A stretch of 64,000 nucleotides of DNA from JAFGNB01 sp050304135 (GTDB lineage Bacteria > Fibrobacterota > Chitinivibrionia > Chitinivibrionales > Chitinispirillaceae): positions 65,706 through 129,705 of the forward strand of contig JBNLDC010000014.1 in NCBI GenBank assembly GCA_050304135.1, given 5' to 3'. The notes beneath the pieces are model-generated. The model saw nothing but the letters and a program-made list of their open reading frames with translations, was not told where the DNA came from and did not search any database. Positions 8,701 through 17,708 of this stretch are shown here, one piece after another (positions within the stretch are counted from its first letter, which is position 1; the number at the start of each line of letters is the position of its first letter). Both the position numbers and the translations under genes were made by a program.

Positions 8701-8737
8701 CACATTACCATAGCAGTAATGTGACTAATCTTATAAT
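8701..8737 (+). promoter_or_regulatory. Candidate promoter -10 with adjacent operator dyad for the glycerol operon
   Basis: CACATTAC (8701-8708) and GTAATGTG (8716-8723) are perfect inverted copies 7 nt apart. A consensus TATAAT follows at 8732-8737, about 100 nt before the start of the first oxidoreductase gene. The sequence at the -35 distance is poor, which would fit a regulator binding the dyad. The 305-nt gap 8536-8840 holds this site and the dyad at 8577, and no gene. Confidence 0.4.
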
Positions 8738-8840
8738 TCAAAAAACGGTAGCGCAACAGATTTCCAGCAGACTGAGGTCACGGTTATCCCGGGTATTTTC
8801 TAGTGCGCGAGCGCCCAAACAAATGATATACTGGTATAGT

Positions 8841-10322
8841 ATGACTACTGCCACTACCCCGGAATACGACGTTGCCATTATCGGCGCAGGTGTCTGCGGC
8901 GCCTCCGTTGCCCGGGTCCTGAGCACTTATCAGCTCCGCACTATTCTACTTGAAAAAGAGACCGATGTCGGGTTCGGCGTTTCAAAAGCGAATTCCGGCA
9001 TTATCCACGGAGGGTTTCATCACCCGGTCAGCTCACTCAAGGCGAAGCTGGAACTGCAGGGAAATCTCATGTACGAACGCCTGCACTATGAACTCGGATT
9101 TCCCTTCAAGCGGGTGGGTATTCTCGTGGTCGCCTTTTCCGATGAAGAGATGAAAAACGTTGCGCACCTCTATTCGCAGGGAGAGGCGAACGGTGTCGCC
9201 GACCTGCAGCTCTGCGGTGCACAGCGTATCCGCGAACTGGAGCCGGGAATAAACAGCGATGCGGCCGGCGGTCTGTATGCACCCGGTGGAGGAATCATCG
9301 AACCGTACCGTTTCGTTTTCGCCCTCGTTGAAAGTGCCGTCAATAACGGCTGCACGCTTCGTACTGATTTTAAAATGACTAAGGCGCAATGGAACGACGG
9401 GTTCTACCGGATAGAATCTAAAACCGGTACCGTGGTAACCGCCCGGTACGCCGTCAATGCAGCCGGGTTGTACAGTGATGCGGTATCAGCGGCATTCAGC
9501 GCCGAAGCATTCACCATCATTCCACGCAAGGGCGAGGAGTACCTTCTCGACCGGGGTGCCGCTGCGTTTCCCAATCATGTTCTTTTTCCCGTTCCCGCAA
9601 AAAAATCAAAGGGAATTCTGGTTATACCTACTGTTGAAGGAACAACCATGGTCGGTCCGACAGCGGTTGAAGTGGACGGCAAAGAGGATCTTTCGACTTC
9701 GTCGGAGAACCTCGAAACGGTCTTCACCCGTGCGAAACACATGATGCCCTCAGTATCCCGCCGCGATATCATCACCTCCTTCGCCGGGATGCGCCCGGCA
9801 CTGGCGAACGGGGATTTTTATATTGCCGTTTCAGAAAAAGCACCGCAGTTGATTCAGGTAGCCGGTATTCAGTCACCCGGCCTCACGGCTGCACCGGCGA
9901 TCGGTGAACACGTGAAGGATCTTCTGAAATCGTGCGGTTGTAAGTTTGTTGAAAAACAGCATTTTGAGCCTTCGCTGCCGAAGGTGGTCACCATGCGTGA
10001 CCGGTCTCCCGCATCGATGGATGAGCTCATCGGCAGTAACCCTGCATACGGCGAAATCATCTGCCGCTGCGAAACTGTGTCTGAAGCACAGATCATCGAG
10101 GCCATACGTAAAGGGCACACCACCCTCGACGGGATAAAATTCTACACCCGTTCGGGAATGGGACGCTGCCAGGGCGGGTTCTGCACGGGTAAAATTCTGA
10201 AAATCCTCTCCCGCGAAACCGATAGAGCAGTTTCGGAATTCACCAAACGGGGTGGCAGCAGTTATCTGGTCAACGGACCGCTTTCCCCGGAATCCTTTAA
10301 ACAGGATGCGGACGAGAAATGA
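8841..10322 (+). CDS. GlpA-like FAD-dependent glycerol-3-phosphate dehydrogenase with BFD-like [2Fe-2S] domain
   Basis: Likely oxidises glycerol 3-phosphate to dihydroxyacetone phosphate. The N-terminal Rossmann motif DVAIIGAGVCGAS and acidic strand end LLEKE bind FAD. The DAO-type fold occupies about residues 10-370, and the C-terminal part carries a BFD-like [2Fe-2S] domain: CRC (Cys408, Cys410) and GRCQGGFC. ATG 8841 (MTTATTPEYDVAIIG) was chosen because the frame back to 8721 has no family sequence; an ATG at 8823 cannot be excluded, and neither has a clear Shine-Dalgarno. The stop overlaps the next gene by 4 nt. With the next two genes it forms a GlpA-like/oxidoreductase/DUF1667 trio that recurs in anaerobes; GDPD and glpK nearby support the substrate. 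Confidence 0.87.
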   Translation: MTTATTPEYDVAIIGAGVCGASVARVLSTYQLRTILLEKETDVGFGVSKANSGIIHGGFHHPVSSLKAKLELQGNLMYERLHYELGFPFKRVGILVVAFSDEEMKNVAHLYSQGEANGVADLQLCGAQRIRELEPGINSDAAGGLYAPGGGIIEPYRFVFALVESAVNNGCTLRTDFKMTKAQWNDGFYRIESKTGTVVTARYAVNAAGLYSDAVSAAFSAEAFTIIPRKGEEYLLDRGAAAFPNHVLFPVPAKKSKGILVIPTVEGTTMVGPTAVEVDGKEDLSTSSENLETVFTRAKHMMPSVSRRDIITSFAGMRPALANGDFYIAVSEKAPQLIQVAGIQSPGLTAAPAIGEHVKDLLKSCGCKFVEKQHFEPSLPKVVTMRDRSPASMDELIGSNPAYGEIICRCETVSEAQIIEAIRKGHTTLDGIKFYTRSGMGRCQGGFCTGKILKILSRETDRAVSEFTKRGGSSYLVNGPLSPESFKQDADEK

Positions 10323-11578
10323 TCATCACCCAATCAACGGATGTACTGGTCATCGGAGCCGGAGCTGCAGGTATGGCGGTAGCCGAAACCGTTGCGAAGG
10401 CGGGCCACTCCGTTACCATCATTGAGCGCGAAGAATCAACCGGCGGTATTCTGCTGCAGTGTATTCATAACGGGTTCGGGCTGCACCATTTCGGGCGTGA
10501 ACTTACCGGACCGGAATATGCCGAGACCTTTTCGGAGGCGATCCGGGAACAATCCATCGAAGTCCGTCTTAAAACTACCGCACTGCGGATTACCCGCCTG
10601 AAATCACATATCGAGGTGGTTACCGCTTCGTCGGTTTACGGCGTAACACTGTTTGAAGCATCAGCCGTGATACTTGCCATGGGCTGCAGGGAACGCAACC
10701 GCGGGACCATCGGGACCGCCGGGACCCGTCCGTCGGGAGTATTTACCGCCGGACTCGCGCAGCGACTCCTCAACATCGAAGGATACGTTCCCGGGAAACG
10801 GGCGGTGATCGTGGGTTCCGGCGACATCGGACTCATTATGGCACGCCGGCTCACCTGGACGGGAACAAAGGTCGAAGCGGTCGTGGAGATCCTTCCGCAT
10901 CCGTCGGGACTGACCCGCAACATTGTTCAGTGTCTGGAGGATTTTTCGATTCCCCTGCTGCTCAGCCATGCCGTAACACGCATTGCCGGGCGCGACCGGG
11001 TCGAAGGAGTGGACATTACCCCACTTGTCAACGGCATTGCCGACCCGGCACAAACACGGTACATTCCCTGCGACACCCTGCTCTTTTCCGTCGGGCTCAT
11101 CCCTGAAAATGAGCTTTCCCGGACGGCGGGGGTCAGCCTGAGTGCCGATACCGGCGGACCGCTGGTTGACCATCTGCTGCAGACAACCGTACCGGGCATT
11201 TTCGCCTGCGGAAATGTGCTGCATGTGCATGATCTGGTGGATTATGTTACCGAAGAGTCGCAACGATGCGGTGCCCAGGTTGCGGCGTATCTTACCGGCA
11301 CCGCCGAAACTACAGTACCTACCATACCGGTTGATGCCGGTGCGAATCTCAAATATGTAACTCCCGGTCGGCATGTTCCCGGTAAAGAAAATCACTATTT
11401 CATGCGTCCGCTCATCGTCCGCGACAAAGCGGCTCTTTCCGTTGGCAACGGAGATACGGTACTCTATACCAAACGTCTATCGAACATCCGTCCGGCCGAG
11501 ATGCTCTCGGTGACCCTTCCCGCTTCGTCAACGGCCGACGCGGATACTGCTGCACCACTTGTTTTTTCGTTGAAATAG
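10319..11578 (+). CDS. FAD/NAD(P)-binding oxidoreductase, partner of the GlpA-like dehydrogenase
   Basis: Pyridine-nucleotide-disulfide-type flavoprotein of 419 aa. An FAD-binding GAGAAGMAVAETV near residue 12, an acidic IIERE, a second nucleotide-binding GSGDIGLIMARRL near residue 162, and a C-terminal AGNV-like motif (FACGNVLHVHDLVDYV) give the two-dinucleotide-domain layout. It probably moves electrons between the GlpA-like protein, the DUF1667 iron-sulfur protein and NAD(P) or a membrane carrier, taking the place of GlpB. The start overlaps the upstream stop (ATGA) and the next gene follows after 7 nt. The direction of electron flow is not visible from sequence. Confidence 0.85.
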   Translation: MIITQSTDVLVIGAGAAGMAVAETVAKAGHSVTIIEREESTGGILLQCIHNGFGLHHFGRELTGPEYAETFSEAIREQSIEVRLKTTALRITRLKSHIEVVTASSVYGVTLFEASAVILAMGCRERNRGTIGTAGTRPSGVFTAGLAQRLLNIEGYVPGKRAVIVGSGDIGLIMARRLTWTGTKVEAVVEILPHPSGLTRNIVQCLEDFSIPLLLSHAVTRIAGRDRVEGVDITPLVNGIADPAQTRYIPCDTLLFSVGLIPENELSRTAGVSLSADTGGPLVDHLLQTTVPGIFACGNVLHVHDLVDYVTEESQRCGAQVAAYLTGTAETTVPTIPVDAGANLKYVTPGRHVPGKENHYFMRPLIVRDKAALSVGNGDTVLYTKRLSNIRPAEMLSVTLPASSTADADTAAPLVFSLK

Positions 11579-11585
11579 GTACGGT

Positions 11586-11957
11586 ATGGAACTTGTTTGC
11601 ATTGTCTGTCCCAACGGTTGTCGACTCACGGTTACTCAAACACCCGAGGGTATCTCCGTAACCGGCAACAAATGTATGCGAGGTGAACAGTACGGGAAAA
11701 GCGAATTGACCGATCCGCGCCGCATGATCACCGCCGTTGTCCGTACCACCGATCCGACTCACCCCTGTGTTCCGGTAAAAAGCGATAAACCCGTACCTAA
11801 AGCACTCATCACCAGTATTCTCCAGGAAATATACCGGCAGCAGGTATCTCTACCGGTAAAACGAGGCGACGTCTGCATCAATAACTGCTGCGGCAGCAGT
11901 GCTTCGATTCTGTACACACGATCACTGCCGCCCGTTACCCCGGAGCAGCAGCAATGA
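11586..11957 (+). CDS. DUF1667 family protein
   Basis: Small cytoplasmic protein (123 aa) with CIVCPNGCRLTV at the N-terminus and conserved cysteines CMRGE and CINNCCG, which suggest an iron-sulfur or metal site. DUF1667 proteins are regularly encoded directly after a GlpA-like dehydrogenase and an FAD/NAD(P) oxidoreductase, as here, and are thought to be the small electron-transfer subunit of that complex; the biochemistry is inferred from gene neighbourhood. The stop overlaps the GDPD start by 4 nt. Confidence 0.88.
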   Translation: MELVCIVCPNGCRLTVTQTPEGISVTGNKCMRGEQYGKSELTDPRRMITAVVRTTDPTHPCVPVKSDKPVPKALITSILQEIYRQQVSLPVKRGDVCINNCCGSSASILYTRSLPPVTPEQQQ

Positions 11958-12694
11958 AGTTCGTGGCGCATCGCGGCTATTCCCGGCAGTTCCCCGAAAA
12001 CACGTTGCCCGCTTTTCAAGCAGTCGTTGATCACCCGCTCAATGGCGGTACGGTAAGCGGTATTGAGCTTGACATCCACCTCACCGCCGACGACCATATT
12101 CCGGTGATGCATGAGACGTCAATTGCGGATGACAAGGGAACGCTTCTTCCGGTGGCGCAGCTCCCTTTTTCGGAACTCCAGCGACGGCATCTGCTCCGCT
12201 ACGGCAACGATGTTCCGGCAGTCCCCTCAATCAGTCAGGTTCTATCCCTCGTAAACCACCGGACAGAACTCTGCTTCGAAATTAAAATCGGCACGTACGA
12301 CCTTGAACGATTCACACGGCTCTTCGTTGCAGCACTCCGCACCTACCAACCGCAGGGCGATGTGGTCATCAGTTCATTCTCGTATGAAATACTGGAGTTT
12401 GTCCGGCCGTTCTGCAAACCGTTCGACCTTCGCTACGGGTACATTTTCAAATCTGCCGATGCACTCACCCTGGTACCTGCCGGTGTACGAAAACGGTTTG
12501 ACCTCCTCCATCCGTGGTACCGTCTTCTGTTTGACTCGCCGGAAATCTTTTCGCCGGAAGCTCCGCCGATCCGTTGCTGGACCGTCAATGACGCTGCAAC
12601 CGTATCCGGGATTTCACGACTGCCGCTCCCCGTTGAAGCGGTAATGACCGATGACATCAGCCTTGCAGAATCGTTCACCGATGGAGCTGTATGA
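11954..12694 (+). CDS. Glycerophosphodiester phosphodiesterase, cytoplasmic (GDPD/UgpQ type)
   Basis: Hydrolyses glycerophosphodiesters to glycerol 3-phosphate and an alcohol, feeding the dehydrogenase at the head of the operon. Motifs of the GDPD TIM barrel: AHRGYS at residue 6, PENTLPAF, GIELDIHLTADD with the metal-binding Glu/Asp pair, then HE in place of the more usual HD, and CWTVND near the C-terminus. 246 aa matches the short UgpQ-like form, and no signal peptide is present, so the substrate must be imported. Both ends overlap neighbours by 4 nt. Confidence 0.88.
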   Translation: MKFVAHRGYSRQFPENTLPAFQAVVDHPLNGGTVSGIELDIHLTADDHIPVMHETSIADDKGTLLPVAQLPFSELQRRHLLRYGNDVPAVPSISQVLSLVNHRTELCFEIKIGTYDLERFTRLFVAALRTYQPQGDVVISSFSYEILEFVRPFCKPFDLRYGYIFKSADALTLVPAGVRKRFDLLHPWYRLLFDSPEIFSPEAPPIRCWTVNDAATVSGISRLPLPVEAVMTDDISLAESFTDGAV

Positions 12695-13656
12695 AAACCG
12701 TCCTGATCGGCATTCACGGTTTACGCAATAAACCACCGAAAGACACACTTGCGGAGTGGTGGAAAACCTCCATTATCGAAGGTTTCAACATTGTAGGACT
12801 TCCTGTTCCCCGGTTCTCACTGGAACTAGCCTACTGGGCAAACTTCATGCATCCCCATCCACAGAATGCGTCGGTTACCGATACCGATGACCCCCGTTAT
12901 TTGTGGGAGCCTTACGCCAGAGGGACCTACTTCGGCCCGCGCGCTCCGCATACGTTCAAGAAATCACTGCGCCACGATCTCCACCGTCAGCTGCTCAACC
13001 TTATTGCCGGGGAATCCGGTTTCATGAATGTCGAGGCGATATCGAATCGCATCCTTCACCGGATGTTCGTTGAGCTTGACACCTACTATCATGGAACAAT
13101 CTGTGATGACAAAGGAGTCGAACGCCCCGCCCGGGAATGTATCAGAGCATCGCTGCAGCAGCTCCTTGAACGCTACCGTGGCTGGAACATCTGCCTGCTG
13201 GCACACTCCATGGGAACAATCATTGCCTATGATGTACTGCTGCACAGTGCTCCGCAACTTCCGGTACATACCCTGATCTCCTTCGGTTCTCCTCTGGGTT
13301 TTCCGGTTATCCGCAGGCACATTCAGCAGGAGCTGGGACTCGATGAGGCCGACACGGTAAAACTGCCCACCCCGGAAGCGATCCGGTACCGGTGGGTTAA
13401 CTTTTCGGATCTCGATGACGTGACCTGTCTTGATTACAATCTCCGGAACCATTACCGGGCCAACGGCTCCGGGGTACGCCCGTACGACCGGATTGTCTAC
13501 AACAACTACGAATACAACGGCAATCCCAATCCGCACAAAGCGTACGGTTATCTCAGGACACTCGATATCACCCAGGCGCTCAACACATTTCTTGTCCTGG
13601 AGAATTCGGGAATCTTGCAGCGGATCGGGTGGATTTTCAACCCTCCGCAGGTTTGA
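12691..13656 (+). CDS. Alpha/beta-hydrolase (lipase/esterase-like) of unknown substrate
   Basis: A 321-aa protein without signal peptide. The N-terminal GIHGLRNKP resembles the HG oxyanion strand of alpha/beta hydrolases. LLAHSMGT carries a G/A-x-S-x-G elbow with Ser173 as the probable nucleophile, followed by LISFGSPL as in lipases and PGAP1-like esterases. It is the last member of the coupled glycerol operon (ATG overlaps the GDPD stop). This suggests it releases glycerol or a glycerophosphodiester from a lipid, but the substrate is inference and the catalytic Asp and His were not pinned down. Confidence 0.6.
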   Translation: MKTVLIGIHGLRNKPPKDTLAEWWKTSIIEGFNIVGLPVPRFSLELAYWANFMHPHPQNASVTDTDDPRYLWEPYARGTYFGPRAPHTFKKSLRHDLHRQLLNLIAGESGFMNVEAISNRILHRMFVELDTYYHGTICDDKGVERPARECIRASLQQLLERYRGWNICLLAHSMGTIIAYDVLLHSAPQLPVHTLISFGSPLGFPVIRRHIQQELGLDEADTVKLPTPEAIRYRWVNFSDLDDVTCLDYNLRNHYRANGSGVRPYDRIVYNNYEYNGNPNPHKAYGYLRTLDITQALNTFLVLENSGILQRIGWIFNPPQV

Positions 13657-13763
13657 GCACGTCTACAGATCAGAAACACTGGCACTTCTTTTTGTAACGA
13701 ATTTACTTTAATAACTGTCTCTTATTAATTTGCACTACTGTTACGTATTTTAATCTCGGGGTC

Positions 13764-13890
13764 GGGGTCGGTATTCAGGATCGGCATCGTCTTTATTTCA
13801 AGTCTTTTCGAAAGCGTATAATGGAAACGGTGTGAAACACCGGATACGATACGCTTACGTAACGGTGGTGAAATACCGAATACCGACCCC
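13764..13890. repeat. Nested inverted-repeat element upstream of glpK
   Basis: GGGGTCGGTATTC (13764-13776) and GAATACCGACCCC (13878-13890) are perfect inverted copies. Inside them lie AGCGTAT (13813-13819) with ATACGCT (13849-13855) and the core hairpin GGTGT-GAA-ACACC (13829-13841). The left arm is preceded by a second GGGGTC unit. A related GACCCC-rich piece occurs near 55388-55434. This dominates the 303-nt gap between the lipase-like gene and glpK and may be a small dispersed element. A TATAAT at 13817 could also serve as a -10. Confidence 0.6.
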
Positions 13891-13959
13891 GAACGAACAA
13901 AAAATAGTACCGACTATTATATGACGGTTAATACTACATACAACAAGGAAGGTGTCTGC

Positions 13960-15441
13960 ATGGGTAAGGAACCGGTTGTCGTTGCACTGGACCTCGGAAC
14001 TACCGGTAACCGCGCTATCGCATTTACCCGTACCGGAACAGTCGCCGCGCAGGCGTACCGGCCGCTTTCGCAGATTTATCCGCAACCGGGGTGGGTTGAA
14101 CATGATCCGGCTGAACTTCGCGACACTTCACGAGAGGTACTCCGGGAAGTAATCGCATCGGTCGGAACTGCAAACGTTCATGCGATCGGGATCACCAACC
14201 AGCGGGAAACCACTATCGTGTGGGAGGCGGCGACCGGCAAACCGGTATATAACGCGATCGTCTGGCAGGACCGTCGGACCGCCGACCGGTGCGAAGCACT
14301 GCGATCTTCCCGGAAGCAGGTAAAAGAGAACACCGGACTTATCATCGATCCCTATTTCAGTGCGACAAAATGTGCCTGGATTCTCGACCGGATTGATCCC
14401 GACCGTACCCGTGCCGCCCGGGGAGAACTGCTGTTCGGCACCCCCGACACCTGGGTGTTGTGGAACCTCACCGGCGGCACGGTTCATGCCACCGAACCGT
14501 CAAACGCCTCCCGCACCATGCTCTTTAACATCCGCACCCTGCAGTGGGACAATGATCTCTGTTCACTCTTTTCCATCCCGACGATAATGCTTCCCGAAGT
14601 GTTTAATTCCGACGCCCGGTTCGGAGTTACCGGTGCGGAGCTGTGCGGCCGTCCCCTGGCGATTGCCGGTATAGCCGGTGATCAGCAGGCGTCGCTTTTC
14701 GGCCAGCTCGGCCGCGACGCCTCAACCGTGAAAACTACTTATGGCACGGGGATATTCATGCTTGCCAATACAGGCACAGTACCATTGCTTTCCGATAACC
14801 TCATCACAACAGTAGCGTGGAAGCGGGGACCGGTTGTTAATTACGCGCTCGAAGGATCACTGTTCATGGGCGGTGCCTCGATACAGTGGTTGCAGGAAAA
14901 TCTCGGCATCATCGACTCCCCCGCAGCCACGGGAACTCCTGAAATCGCCGGTACACGCAGCGACGGAGTCTACTTTGTTCCCGCATTTCAGGGGCTGGGA
15001 GCACCCTACTGGCGCCCCGATGCACGAGCGGTCATAACCGGCCTCACCCGCAAAGCGGACCGGGCTACACTTATTCGTGCAGCTGTAGAGGCAATGGCAT
15101 TTCAGGTGCGGGATGTCATCGAGGCCTTCATCCCGATGACGGGAACCGCTCCGGATCACATCAGGGCAGACGGCGGAGCGACCCGCAACGATGTGCTCAT
15201 GCAGTTTCAGGCTGATCTGCTCGGCATTCCGGTCATTCGGAGTGCAATCAAGGAAACCACCGCATTCGGTGTTGCAGGCATTGCCGGAATCGCCTCGGAT
15301 TTCTGGGATGAGGAACATTTTGCCGCGGCCGTTCATGATGACCGGACCTACACGCCGCACAAAGAAACAATACAGCAGCAGAAAACAGAAAAACTCTATG
15401 ACGGATGGAAAAAGGCAATCCGGCATAGTCTTGACAGATAG
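13960..15441 (+). CDS. glpK: Glycerol kinase
   Basis: ATP-dependent phosphorylation of glycerol to glycerol 3-phosphate, the entry step for the oxidoreductase operon just upstream. FGGY-family features: VALDLGTTGNRAIAF at the N-terminus (phosphate-1 loop), TNQRETTIVW, NAIVWQDRRT, GIAGDQQASLFGQL, TTYGTGIFML and the C-terminal DGGATRNDVLMQFQAD. The start was set at ATG 13960 because AAGGAAGG sits 7 nt upstream and MGKEPVVVALD is the family N-terminus; the frame to 13921 adds 13 unrelated residues. 493 aa is normal. It is separated from the operon by a repeat-bearing gap, so it may have its own promoter. Confidence 0.94.
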   Translation: MGKEPVVVALDLGTTGNRAIAFTRTGTVAAQAYRPLSQIYPQPGWVEHDPAELRDTSREVLREVIASVGTANVHAIGITNQRETTIVWEAATGKPVYNAIVWQDRRTADRCEALRSSRKQVKENTGLIIDPYFSATKCAWILDRIDPDRTRAARGELLFGTPDTWVLWNLTGGTVHATEPSNASRTMLFNIRTLQWDNDLCSLFSIPTIMLPEVFNSDARFGVTGAELCGRPLAIAGIAGDQQASLFGQLGRDASTVKTTYGTGIFMLANTGTVPLLSDNLITTVAWKRGPVVNYALEGSLFMGGASIQWLQENLGIIDSPAATGTPEIAGTRSDGVYFVPAFQGLGAPYWRPDARAVITGLTRKADRATLIRAAVEAMAFQVRDVIEAFIPMTGTAPDHIRADGGATRNDVLMQFQADLLGIPVIRSAIKETTAFGVAGIAGIASDFWDEEHFAAAVHDDRTYTPHKETIQQQKTEKLYDGWKKAIRHSLDR

Positions 15442-15661
15442 CCACACGGAGGGCGAGGCATGCTCAAGTGCAGCTACCCCGGGCGACCTTGCGGCAACCA
15501 CCTCTCCCGGGCGGGATTCCGATGGGTGAAACGACACGTCTTGCAAACAGTATCACGATATAGTACACTTACAATGGATTGCCGGTTACTTTTGCTTCTG
15601 CATCTCGCATGAACAGACATCAGAACAACGAACGGTTCGGAACATCACAACAGCAATTACC

Positions 15662-16357
15662 ATGAAATCACTTCTGGCTCCATTTATACTGTTTCTGTGT
15701 ACATTCGCCGGTTATGGTACAGACGAAATTCTTTATGTGTTCTACCCGTTAACCACCCGCCCGCAGCAGGTGCAGGAACTTCTCCAGAAATCACTTGATG
15801 GCGCTGACGTTACCGTATTCGGACGGGTCAATGATCTTTCGGCCAGAGTTGCCGCTGTGCCACCCGATGCGATCCTCACCAAACCATTACTGCTGAAACA
15901 CTTCAATTCCTATACCATCACCAACAGCGGTATCCGTAACAGTTCCCCGGAAGAAACCTATATAATTGTTTCTATTGACAAACCCATAGAGATCGAATCC
16001 GTGCACGCTGAAACCATGATCGGGGTAATTGATATTCTCGGCAGGAACGCGATGAAAACATTCATACATCCACTGTTCCCCTCGGAACCCAGACTCAAAC
16101 AGGTTACCAAGGTGGAAGATCTTCTACCGCTGCTCACCTTTTCCATGGCTGACGGCATCATGATCGAAGAAGTTTTTCTGCCGTATTTCAAACGGACATC
16201 AAATCTGTCATTCAAAACCAGTTCTCCGATAAAACCCCAAAGCGGTATAATCGCTCTCGCATACCGCAATGATATCGGTACCAGGAAAATAGCCGAAAAA
16301 CTGGTAGAAAACGACCTGATCATCAACAAACTTTTCGAGATCGAAAAATGGAAATAA
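15662..16357 (+). CDS. Exported protein, possibly periplasmic binding protein (PhnD-like)
   Basis: 231 aa with a clear N-terminal signal peptide (MKSLLAPFILFLCTFAGYG, cleavage probably near residue 19-20). The remainder reads as an alpha/beta protein with phrases such as DEILYVFYPLTTRPQQV, VPPDAILTKPLLL and GIIALAYRND. These resemble, without proving, a type 2 periplasmic substrate-binding fold of the phosphate/phosphonate kind. No permease or ATPase genes are near. The stop overlaps the next exported protein's start by 10 nt, so the two are co-expressed. In context the pair probably senses a ligand for the kinases downstream. The function is unknown. Confidence 0.5.
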   Translation: MKSLLAPFILFLCTFAGYGTDEILYVFYPLTTRPQQVQELLQKSLDGADVTVFGRVNDLSARVAAVPPDAILTKPLLLKHFNSYTITNSGIRNSSPEETYIIVSIDKPIEIESVHAETMIGVIDILGRNAMKTFIHPLFPSEPRLKQVTKVEDLLPLLTFSMADGIMIEEVFLPYFKRTSNLSFKTSSPIKPQSGIIALAYRNDIGTRKIAEKLVENDLIINKLFEIEKWK

Positions 16358-17352
16358 TCAAACGGAGATACCCGCACCGTTTCAGACTTGCCTTCACCGG
16401 TATACTACTGCTCGGGAGTACGCTGCTTAGCACATCAAGTCTGTTCGGTGAAACTAAAGCGGTGGTTCTCGCGATACGACAGAACGAGAAAGAATTCAAC
16501 GAGGCATTTTTAAGTTTGAAAAATGAACTCTCGCCCGATTTTGAGGTTAAAGAGTTGATTACCGGAAAAAAGACCACACCCGATGATATTCGGAAGGCAA
16601 TGCAGACCGTAAAGCCGCGGCTGACCGTTCTGATGGACAATGCTGATATCGCCCTGTACCGGAACTACCAATTGACTTTGCAGAAAACAGATAGTGTTGT
16701 TCCTTCCATAGCGATTATGGGTATCATGATCAAAGATGCCATCAGTGGTCTGCAAAACGCCTGCGGCATCTCCTATGAGATCCCGGTCGTTACCAGCGTT
16801 ATAAATCTGCGTTCAGTCATACCCACTCCTATTGAAAAGGTGGGTATCGTTCACCGGGAATATCTTTCAGGATTTATTAAACAGAATACGGTATTCTGCC
16901 AACGTGAAGGTGTCGATCTTGTCACGATCGCACTTCCGAACAAATCCGGTTTCTATAAAAAGATGGTCCGAAACGCCTTGCAACAACTTGGGAAACGGGA
17001 CATTCAGGCTCTCTGGATTCCCAATGACAACAAACTGCTCCATCCGGAAATCATCCGCAACGTCTGGATACCGGTTGTAAGGAAAATGCGGATTCCGGTA
17101 ATCATCGGTGTCGAAATACTGGCAAATCCGAAACTCGATTTCGGTACATTCGCGGTACTCCCCGACCACACAGCACTCGGGAAACAGACTGCGGAAATGG
17201 TGTACGAGATCAGGGACAATAATTGGCAGTGCCGCCAAAACCAGGTTGATCCACCTCTGGCAATCTATAAAATCATCAATCTGCGTCAGGCAGCCAAATA
17301 CTTCAAGGTGACTGTGGACAAGTTGGGCAGCGTCGATAAGAAACTGAAATAG
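16348..17352 (+). CDS. ABC-type substrate-binding-like exported protein (ABC_sub_bind/COG2984-like)
   Basis: 334 aa. An Arg-rich N-terminus followed by a hydrophobic stretch (residues 12-35) is a signal peptide. The mature part has the two-lobe type 1 periplasmic-binding layout: KAVVLAIRQNEKEF at the start, PRLTVLMDN, PSIAIMGI, EKVGIVHREY opening the second lobe, QALWIPNDNKLL, IPVIIGVEI and FGTFAVLPDHTALGKQTAEM near the end. This matches the ABC_sub_bind (TrpX-like) family. No transporter genes accompany it, and the downstream genes are signalling proteins, so I infer a sensory rather than uptake role. An in-frame overlap with the upstream gene indicates an operon. Confidence 0.72.
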   Translation: MEIIKRRYPHRFRLAFTGILLLGSTLLSTSSLFGETKAVVLAIRQNEKEFNEAFLSLKNELSPDFEVKELITGKKTTPDDIRKAMQTVKPRLTVLMDNADIALYRNYQLTLQKTDSVVPSIAIMGIMIKDAISGLQNACGISYEIPVVTSVINLRSVIPTPIEKVGIVHREYLSGFIKQNTVFCQREGVDLVTIALPNKSGFYKKMVRNALQQLGKRDIQALWIPNDNKLLHPEIIRNVWIPVVRKMRIPVIIGVEILANPKLDFGTFAVLPDHTALGKQTAEMVYEIRDNNWQCRQNQVDPPLAIYKIINLRQAAKYFKVTVDKLGSVDKKLK

Positions 17353-17708
17353 ATTCGGTTATGATTCCGCATGGTTCTCCACTCTAATTTTCTTTCTTTC
17401 CAAAAGCAGGCAGTTTGCCAATACGATACCACAAAAGCAGCCCTCGAAAATTCAAACGCCTTAAAAAGTCTTCTTGCACCAACGCTGTTATCGCGGTATA
17501 CTCTACAGGGAATTTTCACGTGTACTGCACCAGCAGTAAGCTCACAAAGACAATGAAGCAACCGTTCCGCCACGGTAAGTTCTTGATACGATAGCATCGC
17601 AAACAGAAATACTAGATACATACATCACGGGTTCTGCCGGTACTTCGTTGAGATTACCTACGGGTAACACTGTATTCATCATTGTCGTCAAACGGAAAGC
17701 CTTATTAA
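17353..17708 (+). promoter_or_regulatory. Gene-free leader with a sigma70-type promoter (17474-17502)
   Basis: This 356-nt gap carries a good promoter match: TTGCAC at 17474-17479, a 17-nt spacer and TATACT at 17497-17502. Transcription would begin near 17509, giving a leader of about 200 nt before the CheX-like gene at 17709. The leader has no coding frame with recognisable sequence and no strong hairpin that I could see. Confidence 0.5.

Noticed and set aside
10661..11395. 244-aa minus-strand open frame
   Set aside because: Antisense to the FAD/NAD(P) oxidoreductase; composition and lack of motifs mark it as a shadow.
13764..13890. The nested repeat before glpK as a riboswitch
   Set aside because: Its outer arms recur elsewhere as GACCCC-rich fragments and do not match a known aptamer, so a dispersed repeat is the simpler reading.
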